Of a stretch of 33,644 nt of DNA, positions 7,615 through 15,470 are shown in pieces. Origin of the DNA: CAYUNA01 sp047629355 (GTDB lineage: Bacteria > Bacteroidota > Bacteroidia > Chitinophagales > Saprospiraceae). The stretch covers positions 1 through 33,644 of the forward strand of contig JBLHWU010000045.1 of assembly GCA_047629355.1 (NCBI GenBank), read 5' to 3'. The translations under genes and the position numbers were made by a program. The notes below the pieces were generated by a model. The model saw only the letters and a list, made by a program, of their open reading frames with translations. It was not told the DNA's origin and ran no database searches. The stretch's first letter is position 1, and every line of letters begins with the position of its first letter.

Positions 7615-8637
7615 TTATTTACACCCTTCCCCTTTCAAAAAATACCGCTCGTTCCGTTGTTCTAATTGTATCGAATTGTTCGTTTGAAATTCAATCAATT
7701 CTTTTAAAATAGCTAAATCCAACTCACCCAATTTACCAGCGTTAGTAAAATTACAATTTAAAATTGCCTTATTTTCTACCTCAATCTCTACGTCAAAATA
7801 ACGCTCCACAGAAAGCAAGACATCATTGAAATTATTAAATTGATATTCTTCTGTTTTCCACGCCACTGCATTACTGAACCCTTTCGTTTCTTTTACTGCT
7901 TTATCGGCAGTTTTTTTCAAAATACCAGAATTGCCTTTCGTTAAAATAACTTTTTCAGCAGTCTCTTCCGTTTTAGAAAATTCAACTGTCCCAGTCGCCA
8001 CGGTCACTTCAATCAGGTCTTCTTGCGGATAAGCTCGTACATTAAACGATGTTCCCAAGACTCGTGTTTTAGCGTTGCCACTAAAAATTTCAAACGGGCT
8101 TTCCTCCATTCTTTCTACCTCAAAAAAGGCTTCTCCCACTAAATGAATCGTCCTTTTTTCAAAATTTTTAACAAAGGCTATCTGCGAATGCTCATTCAAC
8201 CAAACAACACTGCTGTCTGGTAAAGTATATTCCAACTGCTCATTCTCACCCGTCATTACGACTATTTCTTGATAAAAAATTTCAATTGGCTGACTTAAAT
8301 ACCACCAACCAGCCGCCATTAAAACCAAAATCGCCGCTGCAATCGAAGTCATTCTTCGCCAATTTCGCATTTTGACCACCTTCGCTTGAGGTTGCTTGCT
8401 TTGAATATTTAGCTGCGTTTGCACATCAATTTTTGCCCAAGCCACATCCATATTCGCCTCAAAAGGTGCTTCCTGATACTCTTTCGAAGTACTCCACACA
8501 TCTACCATATCCTCAAAGAACGTCCGATTGGCAGCGGATGATTCCACCCACGCCATTAATTTGGCCCGCTCGTCACGGCTGATATTGCCGGAGAGATATT
8601 GACCAATCAAATCTGCATATACTGCTTCGTCTTTCAC
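7615..8637 (-). CDS. FecR-family anti-sigma factor
   Basis: FecR proteins are single-pass inner-membrane regulators that pass a signal from an outer-membrane protein's STN domain to an ECF sigma factor. The 340-residue protein has a cytoplasmic N-terminal part (YLSGNISRDERAKLMAWVES), one transmembrane helix near residue 100 (SIAAAILVLMAAGWWYL), then the FecR domain (LPDSSVVWLNEHSQIAF, LVGEAFFEVE, VLGTSFNVRAY) and a C-terminal DUF4974-like region. The start is a GTG. The usual sigma-factor gene is missing: 8638-9036 holds no open frame for it. The downstream STN surface protein is the likely signalling partner. Confidence 0.88.
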   Translation of the reverse strand: MKDEAVYADLIGQYLSGNISRDERAKLMAWVESSAANRTFFEDMVDVWSTSKEYQEAPFEANMDVAWAKIDVQTQLNIQSKQPQAKVVKMRNWRRMTSIAAAILVLMAAGWWYLSQPIEIFYQEIVVMTGENEQLEYTLPDSSVVWLNEHSQIAFVKNFEKRTIHLVGEAFFEVERMEESPFEIFSGNAKTRVLGTSFNVRAYPQEDLIEVTVATGTVEFSKTEETAEKVILTKGNSGILKKTADKAVKETKGFSNAVAWKTEEYQFNNFNDVLLSVERYFDVEIEVENKAILNCNFTNAGKLGELDLAILKELIEFQTNNSIQLEQRNERYFLKGEGCK

Positions 8638-9036
8638 TATTTTTTACCGTTTCTGAAATAATGATGCAAAGGTGAACAAAGTACCCCTATTTTTACTTAA
8701 AAATTTTCGTAAAAATAATTACTTTTAATCCGTTGCCTTTTAAAACAAGAGGAGTTTGAGAATAAAAATAGGAGTCATCCCGTTTCTTTAGATTAGCACT
8801 TTTTAATAAATATTGGTACACTTCGCTGCGAAAAAATTCAGTTTCTCATATAAAATCCAAGCCGCCGCGACGAGATTGTCAAGGGAAAGAAATTTTGAAA
8901 AATTTCTTTCCCTTGACAATCCCACAGGAGTAAGGCAGAATCATAATAAAACGTGAATTTAACTGCTCCGCATCTCAATAACTGAAAAAATCGGGATGTC
9001 ACAAGCATCGCGTAAGTAACACGTAGTGATTAATCA
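8638..9036. repeat. gene-free stretch with a 23-bp hairpin (copy 4, divergent)
   Basis: No gene was found. The main structure is a perfect 23-bp stem, 8874-8896 with 8899-8921, and a 2-base loop (GA). It follows GC-rich GCCGCCGCGACGAG, and the sequence after it is CCCACAGGAGTAAGG. It resembles the two-hairpin repeats in stem size and position but lacks the AAACTCC flank, so membership is tentative. Confidence 0.5.
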
Positions 9037-9276
9037 GGTTGGGGGTATTTACTGGTTTTTGGCGCAGTCGTTGGCTCGATTGCTAGCTTTTTAATAAAAG
9101 GCGGATATGGATTATTTGGAAACATCATTATTGGTGTCATCGGCAGTTTTGTCTGTGGCTGGTTATTTGATTTTCTTAATATTTCGGTCGGCGCGGGATT
9201 GATCGGACAATTAATCAAAGGCATGAGTGGCGCAGCGGTAGTGATTTTTATCGCAGGTTTGCTGAGGAGGCGTTGA
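9037..9276 (+). pseudogene. GlsB/YeaQ/YmgE-type small membrane protein without a start codon
   Basis: The plus-strand frame from 9037 encodes about 79 residues. They begin GWGYLLVFGAVVGSIASFL, continue GNIIIGVIGSFVCGWLFDFL, and end in a third hydrophobic segment and LLRRR. Three glycine-rich membrane helices with this spacing match the transglycosylase-associated (GlsB/YeaQ/YmgE) family. There is no ATG, GTG or TTG in frame: the codons before GGT are TAA TCA. Only a CTG at 9052 could serve. The family normally needs just a Met and a few residues more, so the start seems to have been lost by a small mutation or deletion. A terminator-like hairpin follows at once. Confidence 0.65.
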
Positions 9277-9286
9277 AATTGAATAA

Positions 9287-9319
9287 AAAACATGGTGATT
9301 TTGAAAATCACCATGTTTT
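9287..9319. terminator. bidirectional hairpin between convergent genes
   Basis: AAAACATGGTGATTTT (9287-9302), one base, then its exact complement (9304-9319) gives a 16-bp stem. T-runs follow it on the plus strand (GTTTTC) and the minus strand (GTTTTTTATTC). It separates the GlsB remnant from the convergent DinB gene. The sequence is almost the same as 1758-1790. Confidence 0.65.
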
Positions 9320-9327
9320 CATCGTTG

Positions 9328-9855
9328 TTATTTTAAATATCGCTCTTCCGTAATATTCAAATGATGCAACTCATGCCCACCAATCATAAAAGCCAAGGCC
9401 CGCACTGAAACAGGGCTATCACTCGCGGTCCCAATTCGCTTCAATGCTTCGGCATCCAAATTTTTCAATAAATTAATCGTCGAAGCCCGTACTGTCTCAT
9501 ATTCTTCGATAATAGATTCCTCACTTCGATTCTCTGCATTATAAAACGGCACATACTCATTTTGGTCAAAACCAGCCAGCGCAGTCATATCTCCCCGCGA
9601 AATACGCAAAGCTCGACACGCAAAAATTCGTTCGGTATCCAAGACATGAATCCAAGATTCTTTCAGCGACCACTTGCCTGGCGCATAGCGGAAGTCCCAT
9701 TTTTCGGTAGGAATAGATTTCAAATAAGCCGTTGTGGTTTCTCTCGTTGACGTCAACTGGTTCAAAATATCATCCGTTGGAATCAATTTAATATAGGTAT
9801 CGTAATAAGGATTGTACTCACTTTTTTCAGGGCGACGCATGGTTGGAAGTGACAT
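9328..9855 (-). CDS. DinB-family protein (DinB_2 type)
   Basis: The 175-residue cytoplasmic protein shows the DinB-fold metal site: APGKWSLKESWIHVLDTER supplies the first His and GGHELHHLNITEERYL the C-terminal His pair. The family binds a divalent metal and includes thiol transferases; the substrate here is unknown. It stands alone between a convergent membrane-protein remnant and the LRR gene, which ends 75 bases upstream on the same strand. It is only distantly similar to the DinB protein at 2073-2627. Confidence 0.8.
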   Translation of the reverse strand: MSLPTMRRPEKSEYNPYYDTYIKLIPTDDILNQLTSTRETTTAYLKSIPTEKWDFRYAPGKWSLKESWIHVLDTERIFACRALRISRGDMTALAGFDQNEYVPFYNAENRSEESIIEEYETVRASTINLLKNLDAEALKRIGTASDSPVSVRALAFMIGGHELHHLNITEERYLK

Positions 9856-9930
9856 AAGTTTCGTTTTATTTTAGTGATAATTTCAAAATAGAGAAACACG
9901 AAATTGGGTGAAAAAGTTAAGATGAAGCCC

Positions 9931-11712
9931 TTATTTTTTCGCAGCGGTCAACCATTTAAAAATTTTCAACCCATTCAACTCTGTCCCTGCGGTCAATTCT
10001 AAAACCTTCTTTTCCAAGTCAATTCCTTTCAACAATCCTGTTTTTAAAGAAACCACTTTCAAGGCTTCTTCTGATAAATTCAAGGATAATAATTTCCGAA
10101 TCGCCCGTTTTTGCTTGCTCGCTGGCAACTTTTTAAAAACAATCACCAAGTCTGTCAATAAAATGGTTGGCACACCGCCCGTCTCCATAAGCTGCAAGGC
10201 AATGTCAATATTCGCATCTTGAAAACTTAATAGCAAACGTGATAAATTTTTGATTTCTTCTTTGGAACTGCTTAATAAATAAGGATTCACTTGTTGCTGT
10301 AGCCAAAGGTTGAGTTCACTTTCGCGGACGAATACGAAGTCACGGAAGGAGAGGTTTTCGATTTCGCCAGGAAGCTTTCCGAGGACGATGTGGGTGGTTT
10401 GATGGGTAATTTTTTTAGAAATATTTTTTAGATGGGGGTTTATTTTTTTGAGGTTGAGGTTGGTTGTTCCGAGTAGGGCGAGATGCGTATTTTTATCAAA
10501 AGGATTTTTTAAAATATCTAATGAATGCTTTTGAAAAAGAAGGTTTGTAACTGTTTCGCCTAAATTTTGGAAAGGAAATTGAACTAAGATTAACAGGTCT
10601 TTTTTTGAAAGATTGACTAATGAATTGTCTTTTGAAAAAAGGAAATTGAAGGCAACTTCTTTGAGGTAAGTTGGAAAGGTTTCGGATTTTATCTTTTTTA
10701 GAAAACGAATTACTTCAGATGGTCTAAGGTTTTTATTCGCATAAAATTGACGTAGATTTTTCAATTTTATAAAACTTGTAGGAAGTCGTTTTAATCTACT
10801 TCCACAAATTGATAAACTGTGCAAAGAGTTTAAATCGCCAATATTATCTGATAATACTTTCAATGGAGTATCACCAATAACTAACTTACGTAAATTGCAT
10901 AAATGACTAATTTCTTTATCTATAGTTGAAGACCCAAAATCAATGAGTTTTAAGTTTGTTAGGTTAGATAGATGAAAAATATTTATTGGAATAGCTAACT
11001 TTTTATCACCAAATACCTCTAAGCTTTTAACATTGATTAAATGCTTCTCAAAATTTTTTGTCGAAAAATTTTGAGAAATTGAAAATTGCAAGTAATCTAA
11101 ATTCTTCAAATGTTCAAATTTATCAGGCAGTAATCTAAGTGGGTTATCTTTCAATATTAGGTGACGTAATCCTTCTAAATTTATAAAAGTCTTTGGCAAA
11201 TATTTAAGTTGATTTCCGTCTAAATCTAATCCTTTTAAATTCTTCAATTGCCCTATTTGAGAAGGCAACGTTTTAATACAATTATAACTTAAACCAATAT
11301 GTATTAATGCTTTTAACTTTATAAGTTCAGAAGAGACTTCTTTTATTCTATTTTTATCTAAACTTAATACTTGTAGATTCTTAAATTTAAAAATTTTGGA
11401 AGGAATTATTGAAAGGCTATTACCGTATAAATCAAGTGCTTGTAATTTAGAAAAAATTAGCTCGTCTAAGTTCTCAAATGAGCAATCTGTTAAATTGTTG
11501 TTACGCAAATGGAGTTCAGTTATCCGTGTCAACTGATTAATTTCTTTAGGAATTTCTGTTATTTTATTCAGACTTAAATCAAGTTTCTTTAGATTTTTTA
11601 ATTGAAAAATTTCACTTGGAAATACATCTAAATTTCGTTGATGCAAATACAATTCCTCCACCTCTTCCGGCTTCTCCATCGCCATCTCCAAACTATAAGC
11701 CTTCCGTGCCAT
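9931..11712 (-). CDS. leucine-rich-repeat protein with a BRCT-like C-terminal segment
   Basis: The 593-residue protein begins MARKAYSLEMAMEKPEEVEE. From about residue 25 to 350 it carries around a dozen LRRs of about 23 residues with LxxLxLxxNxL cores (LKNLKKLDLSLNKITEIPKE, LQALDLYGNSLSIIP). A region after about residue 435 (LALLGTTNLNLKKI...QTTHIVLGKLPGE...FVFVRESELNLWL) recalls a BRCT domain, followed by a helical C-terminus. There is no signal peptide, so it is probably cytoplasmic. A longer frame to 11835 is open, but its extra residues come from a CCAATACC-type repeat (RYWVLGTGYW) and overlap the TPR gene, so I use 11712. LRRs of this kind usually mediate protein binding; the partner is unknown. 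Confidence 0.75.
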   Translation of the reverse strand: MARKAYSLEMAMEKPEEVEELYLHQRNLDVFPSEIFQLKNLKKLDLSLNKITEIPKEINQLTRITELHLRNNNLTDCSFENLDELIFSKLQALDLYGNSLSIIPSKIFKFKNLQVLSLDKNRIKEVSSELIKLKALIHIGLSYNCIKTLPSQIGQLKNLKGLDLDGNQLKYLPKTFINLEGLRHLILKDNPLRLLPDKFEHLKNLDYLQFSISQNFSTKNFEKHLINVKSLEVFGDKKLAIPINIFHLSNLTNLKLIDFGSSTIDKEISHLCNLRKLVIGDTPLKVLSDNIGDLNSLHSLSICGSRLKRLPTSFIKLKNLRQFYANKNLRPSEVIRFLKKIKSETFPTYLKEVAFNFLFSKDNSLVNLSKKDLLILVQFPFQNLGETVTNLLFQKHSLDILKNPFDKNTHLALLGTTNLNLKKINPHLKNISKKITHQTTHIVLGKLPGEIENLSFRDFVFVRESELNLWLQQQVNPYLLSSSKEEIKNLSRLLLSFQDANIDIALQLMETGGVPTILLTDLVIVFKKLPASKQKRAIRKLLSLNLSEEALKVVSLKTGLLKGIDLEKKVLELTAGTELNGLKIFKWLTAAKK

Positions 11713-11729
11713 AAAAAATAATATTTGTG

Positions 11730-11760
11730 CCCAATACCCAGTACCTAAAACCCAATACCT
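11730..11760. repeat. CCCAATACC word repeat
   Basis: CCCAATACCCAGTACC and AAAACCCAATACCT are near-copies in tandem, filling the gap between the LRR and TPR genes. The stop codon of the TPR gene (11759-11761) lies at the repeat's right edge. Confidence 0.5.
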
Positions 11761-13459
11761 ATTCCACCTTCCGTTCCGCAATTTTCTTCTCCAACTCCCC
11801 ACTCGCCTCCAAAGCCAACGCCTTCTGCCAAGCACTTACTGCCGCATCGTCCTCCCCCAATTGCGAAAGCGCATCACCATAGTGTTCCAAAATAGCCGCA
11901 TCTTCCTCCCCACTTCCTTCAACTGCTTTTGCCAACCATTTTTTTGCACTTTTATAGTCTTTCAACTGGTAAAAGACCCAGCCATAAGTGTCTTGAAAAC
12001 TCGGCTGGTTCGGTGCCAAGTCATTTGCCATTTCTGCCATTTGCTTCGCTTTTTCCAAATCTCCATCCGTCCGCTGCGTCAAGGAATAACTATAACTATT
12101 CAATACAATCGCGTCTTGTGGATTCAATTTCAAAGCATCTTCAAAATTTTTATCCGCCCGCTCATATTGCTTCATCGCATTGTATTCGCGCCCAAGTAAG
12201 GTATGCGTTTGAAATTTCAATCGCAGATTTTTGCTCGCCATTATCAACGCTTGTTGCAGAGAACTCACCGCATCTTTGTGCTTCCGTTGTCCACTATAAC
12301 CTAAGCCATTTAAGTAAAAAATCGCCCCTTGATTTGGGTATAAATCTAAGGCATTATCTGATTCTTTCACCAATTGCTCATAATCTTTCAAGTCTGCCAG
12401 AACGTACAACATTTGTTCCCAAACCAAATAAACCGACTCGTCGCGCTCCAATGTTTTTTTGTAATATTCCAACGCTTTTTCTTTCTCATCAGCATAAAAT
12501 AAAAGGTCACCAATAATCGAATACGACTTGGCATCATTTGGATGAACTTCTTCTAAAATATACGCCAATTCCAGAACTTCCGCTGCCAATTGTTTATCGC
12601 CAGTATCCGCTACTTTCGTTACCAATGGAAAAATTTCCGTAATCTTTACATCAATGTGTACGCTAGGATTTTTAAAAACATCCGTCAATTTGGCGTAGTA
12701 ATCTTCATTATTACCATTCTTCTTATTCCCATCTGCCAGTGAGATTTTCGCTTGTGCATCCTTTGGGTCAATTTTTAAAATATCTTGATACACGCTTTTC
12801 GCACCAGCTTTATCGTCCGTTTGTTCTAAAAAATTAGCTAACAAATGTCGAAGAGCAGGACTTTCAGGATACGTTTCTATCAAAACATCCAACTCTTTTC
12901 TTGCCTTTTTATAATTGCCTAATCCGAGGTACAAAGAATGTTTCCGTCGCGAATTTTCCTCATTTATTCCAACTTTCTTCTCCAATTCATCGTACACTTT
13001 TATCGCTTTCTCCGTTTCATTTGACCGCACTAAAAAATACGCCCATTTGAAATAAAAGTCTTCCTCATTTGGATTCTTTTCAACCAAAGCTTCATAAACT
13101 CCTGCCGCTTTTTTATCTTCATTCGTTTCCAAATACAACTCTGCTAAAAACATTTGATACCAAACATTAGAGGGGTCTTGTATCGCCGCTTTCTCCGCAG
13201 ATTTTACCGCCAAATCGTTCTTTTCTTCCAAGTCATACAGTCGCGCCAACTCGTAAGCTGCCGCGCCATTTTCCTTGTCTTTTTCCAAAAAACTTTCAAA
13301 TAATGCAATCGCTTTCTCGTAATTGCCCCGCAATTTCTCCGCATTTGCAGCAATGAACAATTCCTGTAATTTGATTTCTTCTTCTGTCGTTTGTCCTAAT
13401 TGTGCAAAACTGGTTTGCCACAAAAAAGTCGCCGCCAAAGTCAATACTATTAATCTCAT
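11759..13459 (-). CDS. exported tetratricopeptide-repeat protein
   Basis: The 566-residue protein has a signal peptide (MRLIVLTLAATFLWQTSFAQ) followed almost throughout by TPR units, for example NYEKAIALFESFLEKDKENG, KALEYYKKTLERDESVYLVW and YERADKNFEDALKLNPQDAI. The exported location points to a periplasmic scaffold. It lies downstream of the nucleotidyltransferase on the same strand. From memory, a dut / nucleotidyltransferase / TPR order is common in Bacteroidota, where a DUF4292 lipoprotein and an M23 peptidase often follow; here an LRR gene follows instead. The molecular role is unknown. Confidence 0.85.
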   Translation of the reverse strand: MRLIVLTLAATFLWQTSFAQLGQTTEEEIKLQELFIAANAEKLRGNYEKAIALFESFLEKDKENGAAAYELARLYDLEEKNDLAVKSAEKAAIQDPSNVWYQMFLAELYLETNEDKKAAGVYEALVEKNPNEEDFYFKWAYFLVRSNETEKAIKVYDELEKKVGINEENSRRKHSLYLGLGNYKKARKELDVLIETYPESPALRHLLANFLEQTDDKAGAKSVYQDILKIDPKDAQAKISLADGNKKNGNNEDYYAKLTDVFKNPSVHIDVKITEIFPLVTKVADTGDKQLAAEVLELAYILEEVHPNDAKSYSIIGDLLFYADEKEKALEYYKKTLERDESVYLVWEQMLYVLADLKDYEQLVKESDNALDLYPNQGAIFYLNGLGYSGQRKHKDAVSSLQQALIMASKNLRLKFQTHTLLGREYNAMKQYERADKNFEDALKLNPQDAIVLNSYSYSLTQRTDGDLEKAKQMAEMANDLAPNQPSFQDTYGWVFYQLKDYKSAKKWLAKAVEGSGEEDAAILEHYGDALSQLGEDDAAVSAWQKALALEASGELEKKIAERKVE

Positions 13460-13567
13460 TGTTTGAATATTTCGATTGTTTGAATATTTCGATTGACTTG
13501 GTTATTTCGATTATTTCGATTAGCCACCCAATCGAGACAATCGAAATATTCAAACAATCGAGTCAAT
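13460..13567. repeat. 24-bp perfect inverted repeat filling the intergenic gap
   Basis: 13472-13495 (TCGATTGTTTGAATATTTCG then ATTG) and 13538-13561 are exact reverse complements, 42 bases apart. The left arm is preceded by a partial direct copy (TTGTTTGAATATTTCG) that starts at the TPR start codon. GATTATTTCGATTA words lie in the loop. The whole gap between the TPR and nucleotidyltransferase genes is made of this word. Confidence 0.7.
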
Positions 13568-14575
13568 CTACTCGCTAATTTGGGTAAAATCGCCAATGCT
13601 AATATCTGAAGCATTTCCTTGATAATCAACGTGATTGCCAATCATCGAGTCTTTTAAAATTGCATTTTTGACCGTCGTGTTATTTTGAATCACACTATTC
13701 TTTATAACGCAATTCTCTACCGTAGTGTTGCTTCCAATTGAAACGTGTGGACCAACCACAGAGTTTATAATTTTGGCATAAGGTCCGATGTAACACGGTT
13801 GATTGATTACAGAATTTTCAATTCGTGCCGACTCGCTTTCTAAATTTTCTATTTTGTGTTTGAAATCCAACATTCGCCGATTGGTATTGACTACGCTCGC
13901 TTTATTACCACAATCCAACCACTCTTCGATATTCATTGCTCGAAAATTCGTGCCGTCCGAGTTCATTTTTTCCAAGGCAGAAGTCAACTGAAATTCACCT
14001 TTCACTTTGATATCATTGTCAATTAAATATTGCATCGAATCCCGCAATTTCTCACCATCGCGCACATAGTAAATACCCACAATCGCTTGGTCAGACACAA
14101 ACTCAACTGGCTTCTCTACAAAGTCGGTAATGATACCATCCTCTCTCGTTTTGACCACACCAAAAGAAGAGGGATTGTCCACTTTTTGCACCCAAATCAC
14201 GCCTTCATCATTTAGGTCAAATTTGAAATCCGCTTTAAACAACGTGTCCGAAAAAACGATGATGTAATTGCCATTCAAACTTTCTTTTGCACACAATAAT
14301 GCATGCGCAATTCCCAGCGGTTTGTCTTGCTGATAAATCTTCGCTTTCGTTCCTAATTGTTTTGCGATATCATGCAATTGTTGGTCAACTTCTGCTCCAA
14401 AATCACCCGTAATAAAAGCAATTTCCTCTATCTCTTCATCAACACCACTTGTTAAATCTTCAACAATTCGCTGCACCATCGGCTTGCCAGCAATTGGCAC
14501 TAAAGGTTTAGGTACAGTCAAGGTATGTGGGCGGAGGCGAGTGCCGCGTCCTGCCATCGGAATGATAATTTTCAT
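13568..14575 (-). CDS. sugar-nucleotide / NDP-sugar nucleotidyltransferase
   Basis: The N-terminal half has the classic nucleotidyltransferase start MKIIIPMAGRGTRLRPHT and the sugar-phosphate-binding KPLVPIAGKPM, and makes NDP-sugar from NTP and sugar-1-phosphate. The C-terminal part (from about residue 245: VINQPCYIGPYAKIINSVVG, IGSNTTVENCVIKNSVI) is a left-handed beta-helix of hexapeptide repeats, as in GlmU-like or long glucose-1-phosphate thymidylyltransferases. I choose MKIIIPM (14575, 335 aa) over an upstream ATG at 14605, because the family begins at this motif. It probably feeds surface polysaccharide synthesis. The exact sugar and base cannot be read. Confidence 0.88.
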   Translation of the reverse strand: MKIIIPMAGRGTRLRPHTLTVPKPLVPIAGKPMVQRIVEDLTSGVDEEIEEIAFITGDFGAEVDQQLHDIAKQLGTKAKIYQQDKPLGIAHALLCAKESLNGNYIIVFSDTLFKADFKFDLNDEGVIWVQKVDNPSSFGVVKTREDGIITDFVEKPVEFVSDQAIVGIYYVRDGEKLRDSMQYLIDNDIKVKGEFQLTSALEKMNSDGTNFRAMNIEEWLDCGNKASVVNTNRRMLDFKHKIENLESESARIENSVINQPCYIGPYAKIINSVVGPHVSIGSNTTVENCVIKNSVIQNNTTVKNAILKDSMIGNHVDYQGNASDISIGDFTQISE

Positions 14576-14633
14576 ATTAAATTCGTTAAATTTTGGTATA
14601 CACAATTAAGGGAAATGGAGTTGTTTGAAAATT

Positions 14634-14684
14634 GTATTGCTAGGTAGTTTCATCGCAATTAACGATGAAACTACCTAGCAATAC
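14634..14684. terminator. perfect 22-bp stem hairpin between dut and the nucleotidyltransferase gene
   Basis: GTATTGCTAGGTAGTTTCAT then CG (14634-14655) pairs perfectly with 14663-14684 across a 7-base loop. It sits 8 bases after the dut stop codon. There is no T-run on either side, so it may be an mRNA-stabilising or processing hairpin, or a repeat, rather than a simple terminator. Confidence 0.5.
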
Positions 14685-14692
14685 AGCCATAA

Positions 14693-15127
14693 TTATGCCG
14701 TACCTGTGCTACCGAAGCCACCTGCTCCTCTTTTGGTATCGGAAAGCATTTCAACTTCTTCCCAAGCCGCCTGTTCGTACTTTGCAATTACCATTTGTGC
14801 CACTCGTTCGCTTGGCTCGATTGTCTGCGTTTCTTTCGATAAATTTATCAAAATCACCTTAATTTCTCCACGATAATCAGAATCAATTGTCCCTGGTGTA
14901 TTCGGTAAACTCAATCCTTTTTTCACAGCTAAACCGCTTCTCGGTCGAATTTGTGCCTCATAACCCACTGGCAATTCAATAAATAATCCCGTCGGAATCA
15001 TCGTTCTTTCGAGCGAACCGAGCGTCACCGTTTTTTGTATATTGGCGCGCAAATCCATTCCTGCACTTCCCTTCGTTTCGTATTGTGGCAAATCATTGAT
15101 TGATTTGTTGATGATTTTTACCGTCAT
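14693..15127 (-). CDS. dut: dUTP diphosphatase
   Basis: Hydrolyses dUTP to dUMP and pyrophosphate, keeping uracil out of DNA and supplying dUMP for thymidylate. All five trimeric-dUTPase motifs are present in the 144 residues: AGMDLRAN (1), RPRSGLAVKKG (2), NTPGTIDSDYRGEIKVILIN (3), ERVAQMVI (4) and KRGAGGFGSTG (5). The length is normal. It is upstream of the sugar nucleotidyltransferase but separated by a strong hairpin and preceded by a repeat-rich 343-base gap. Confidence 0.96.
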   Translation of the reverse strand: MTVKIINKSINDLPQYETKGSAGMDLRANIQKTVTLGSLERTMIPTGLFIELPVGYEAQIRPRSGLAVKKGLSLPNTPGTIDSDYRGEIKVILINLSKETQTIEPSERVAQMVIAKYEQAAWEEVEMLSDTKRGAGGFGSTGTA

Positions 15128-15470
15128 ATCTATAATTTTTGAAAGAAGTCAGACCATATTCATTGTCATAAGTCAGAGCGTTAATTAATTAAAAAAATGT
15201 TAAGTGAAACGAATTTAATAAATTGAGTAATAATGCGTCGTGATTTTTTCTTGTAAAAATTTTAAAAAATCAGTGCATAGCCCCGTTACCGACTTATTTT
15301 TTAAGGTTTTTAGAAGGAGAAAGGACAAGTATAATGGCTCAAGTTATTGAATACGTTTCACTAACCCTCTGATTTCTGACCTCTAGCAGTGTAGCAGTCT
15401 TACTTCTGATTTCGTTAGTTCTTCTCTTGTTTAATTTAAAAGGACAAATATAAGAATGGAAAAGGGAAAA
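15128..15470. repeat. 343-base gene-free gap with TCAGA/TCTGA repeats, locus 2
   Basis: At the left, 15144-15167 is the exact inverted copy of 5828-5851. At the right, TTTCTGACCTC (about 15372-15382) and AGCAGTGTAGCAGTC then TTACTTCTGATTTC parallel AGCGTAGCGGTCTGACTTCT at 31091-31110. A short open frame (ATGGCTCAAG) ends after 12 codons and is not a credible gene. The middle part shows nothing I recognise. Confidence 0.6.

Noticed and set aside
9030..9314. Minus-strand open frame of 94 codons
   Set aside because: It is the shadow of the GlsB/YeaQ-like frame on the plus strand, which encodes recognisable glycine-rich membrane helices; the minus-strand product is proline-rich and unlike any family.
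11713..11835. 41-residue N-terminal extension of the LRR protein
   Set aside because: It would overlap the TPR gene and be translated from a CCAATACC repeat; the ATG at 11712 gives a normal start.
15334..15372. 12-codon frame preceded by an AGAAGGAGAAAGG Shine-Dalgarno-like run
   Set aside because: Too short, in a repeat-rich gap, and other genes in the window do not use Shine-Dalgarno sites.
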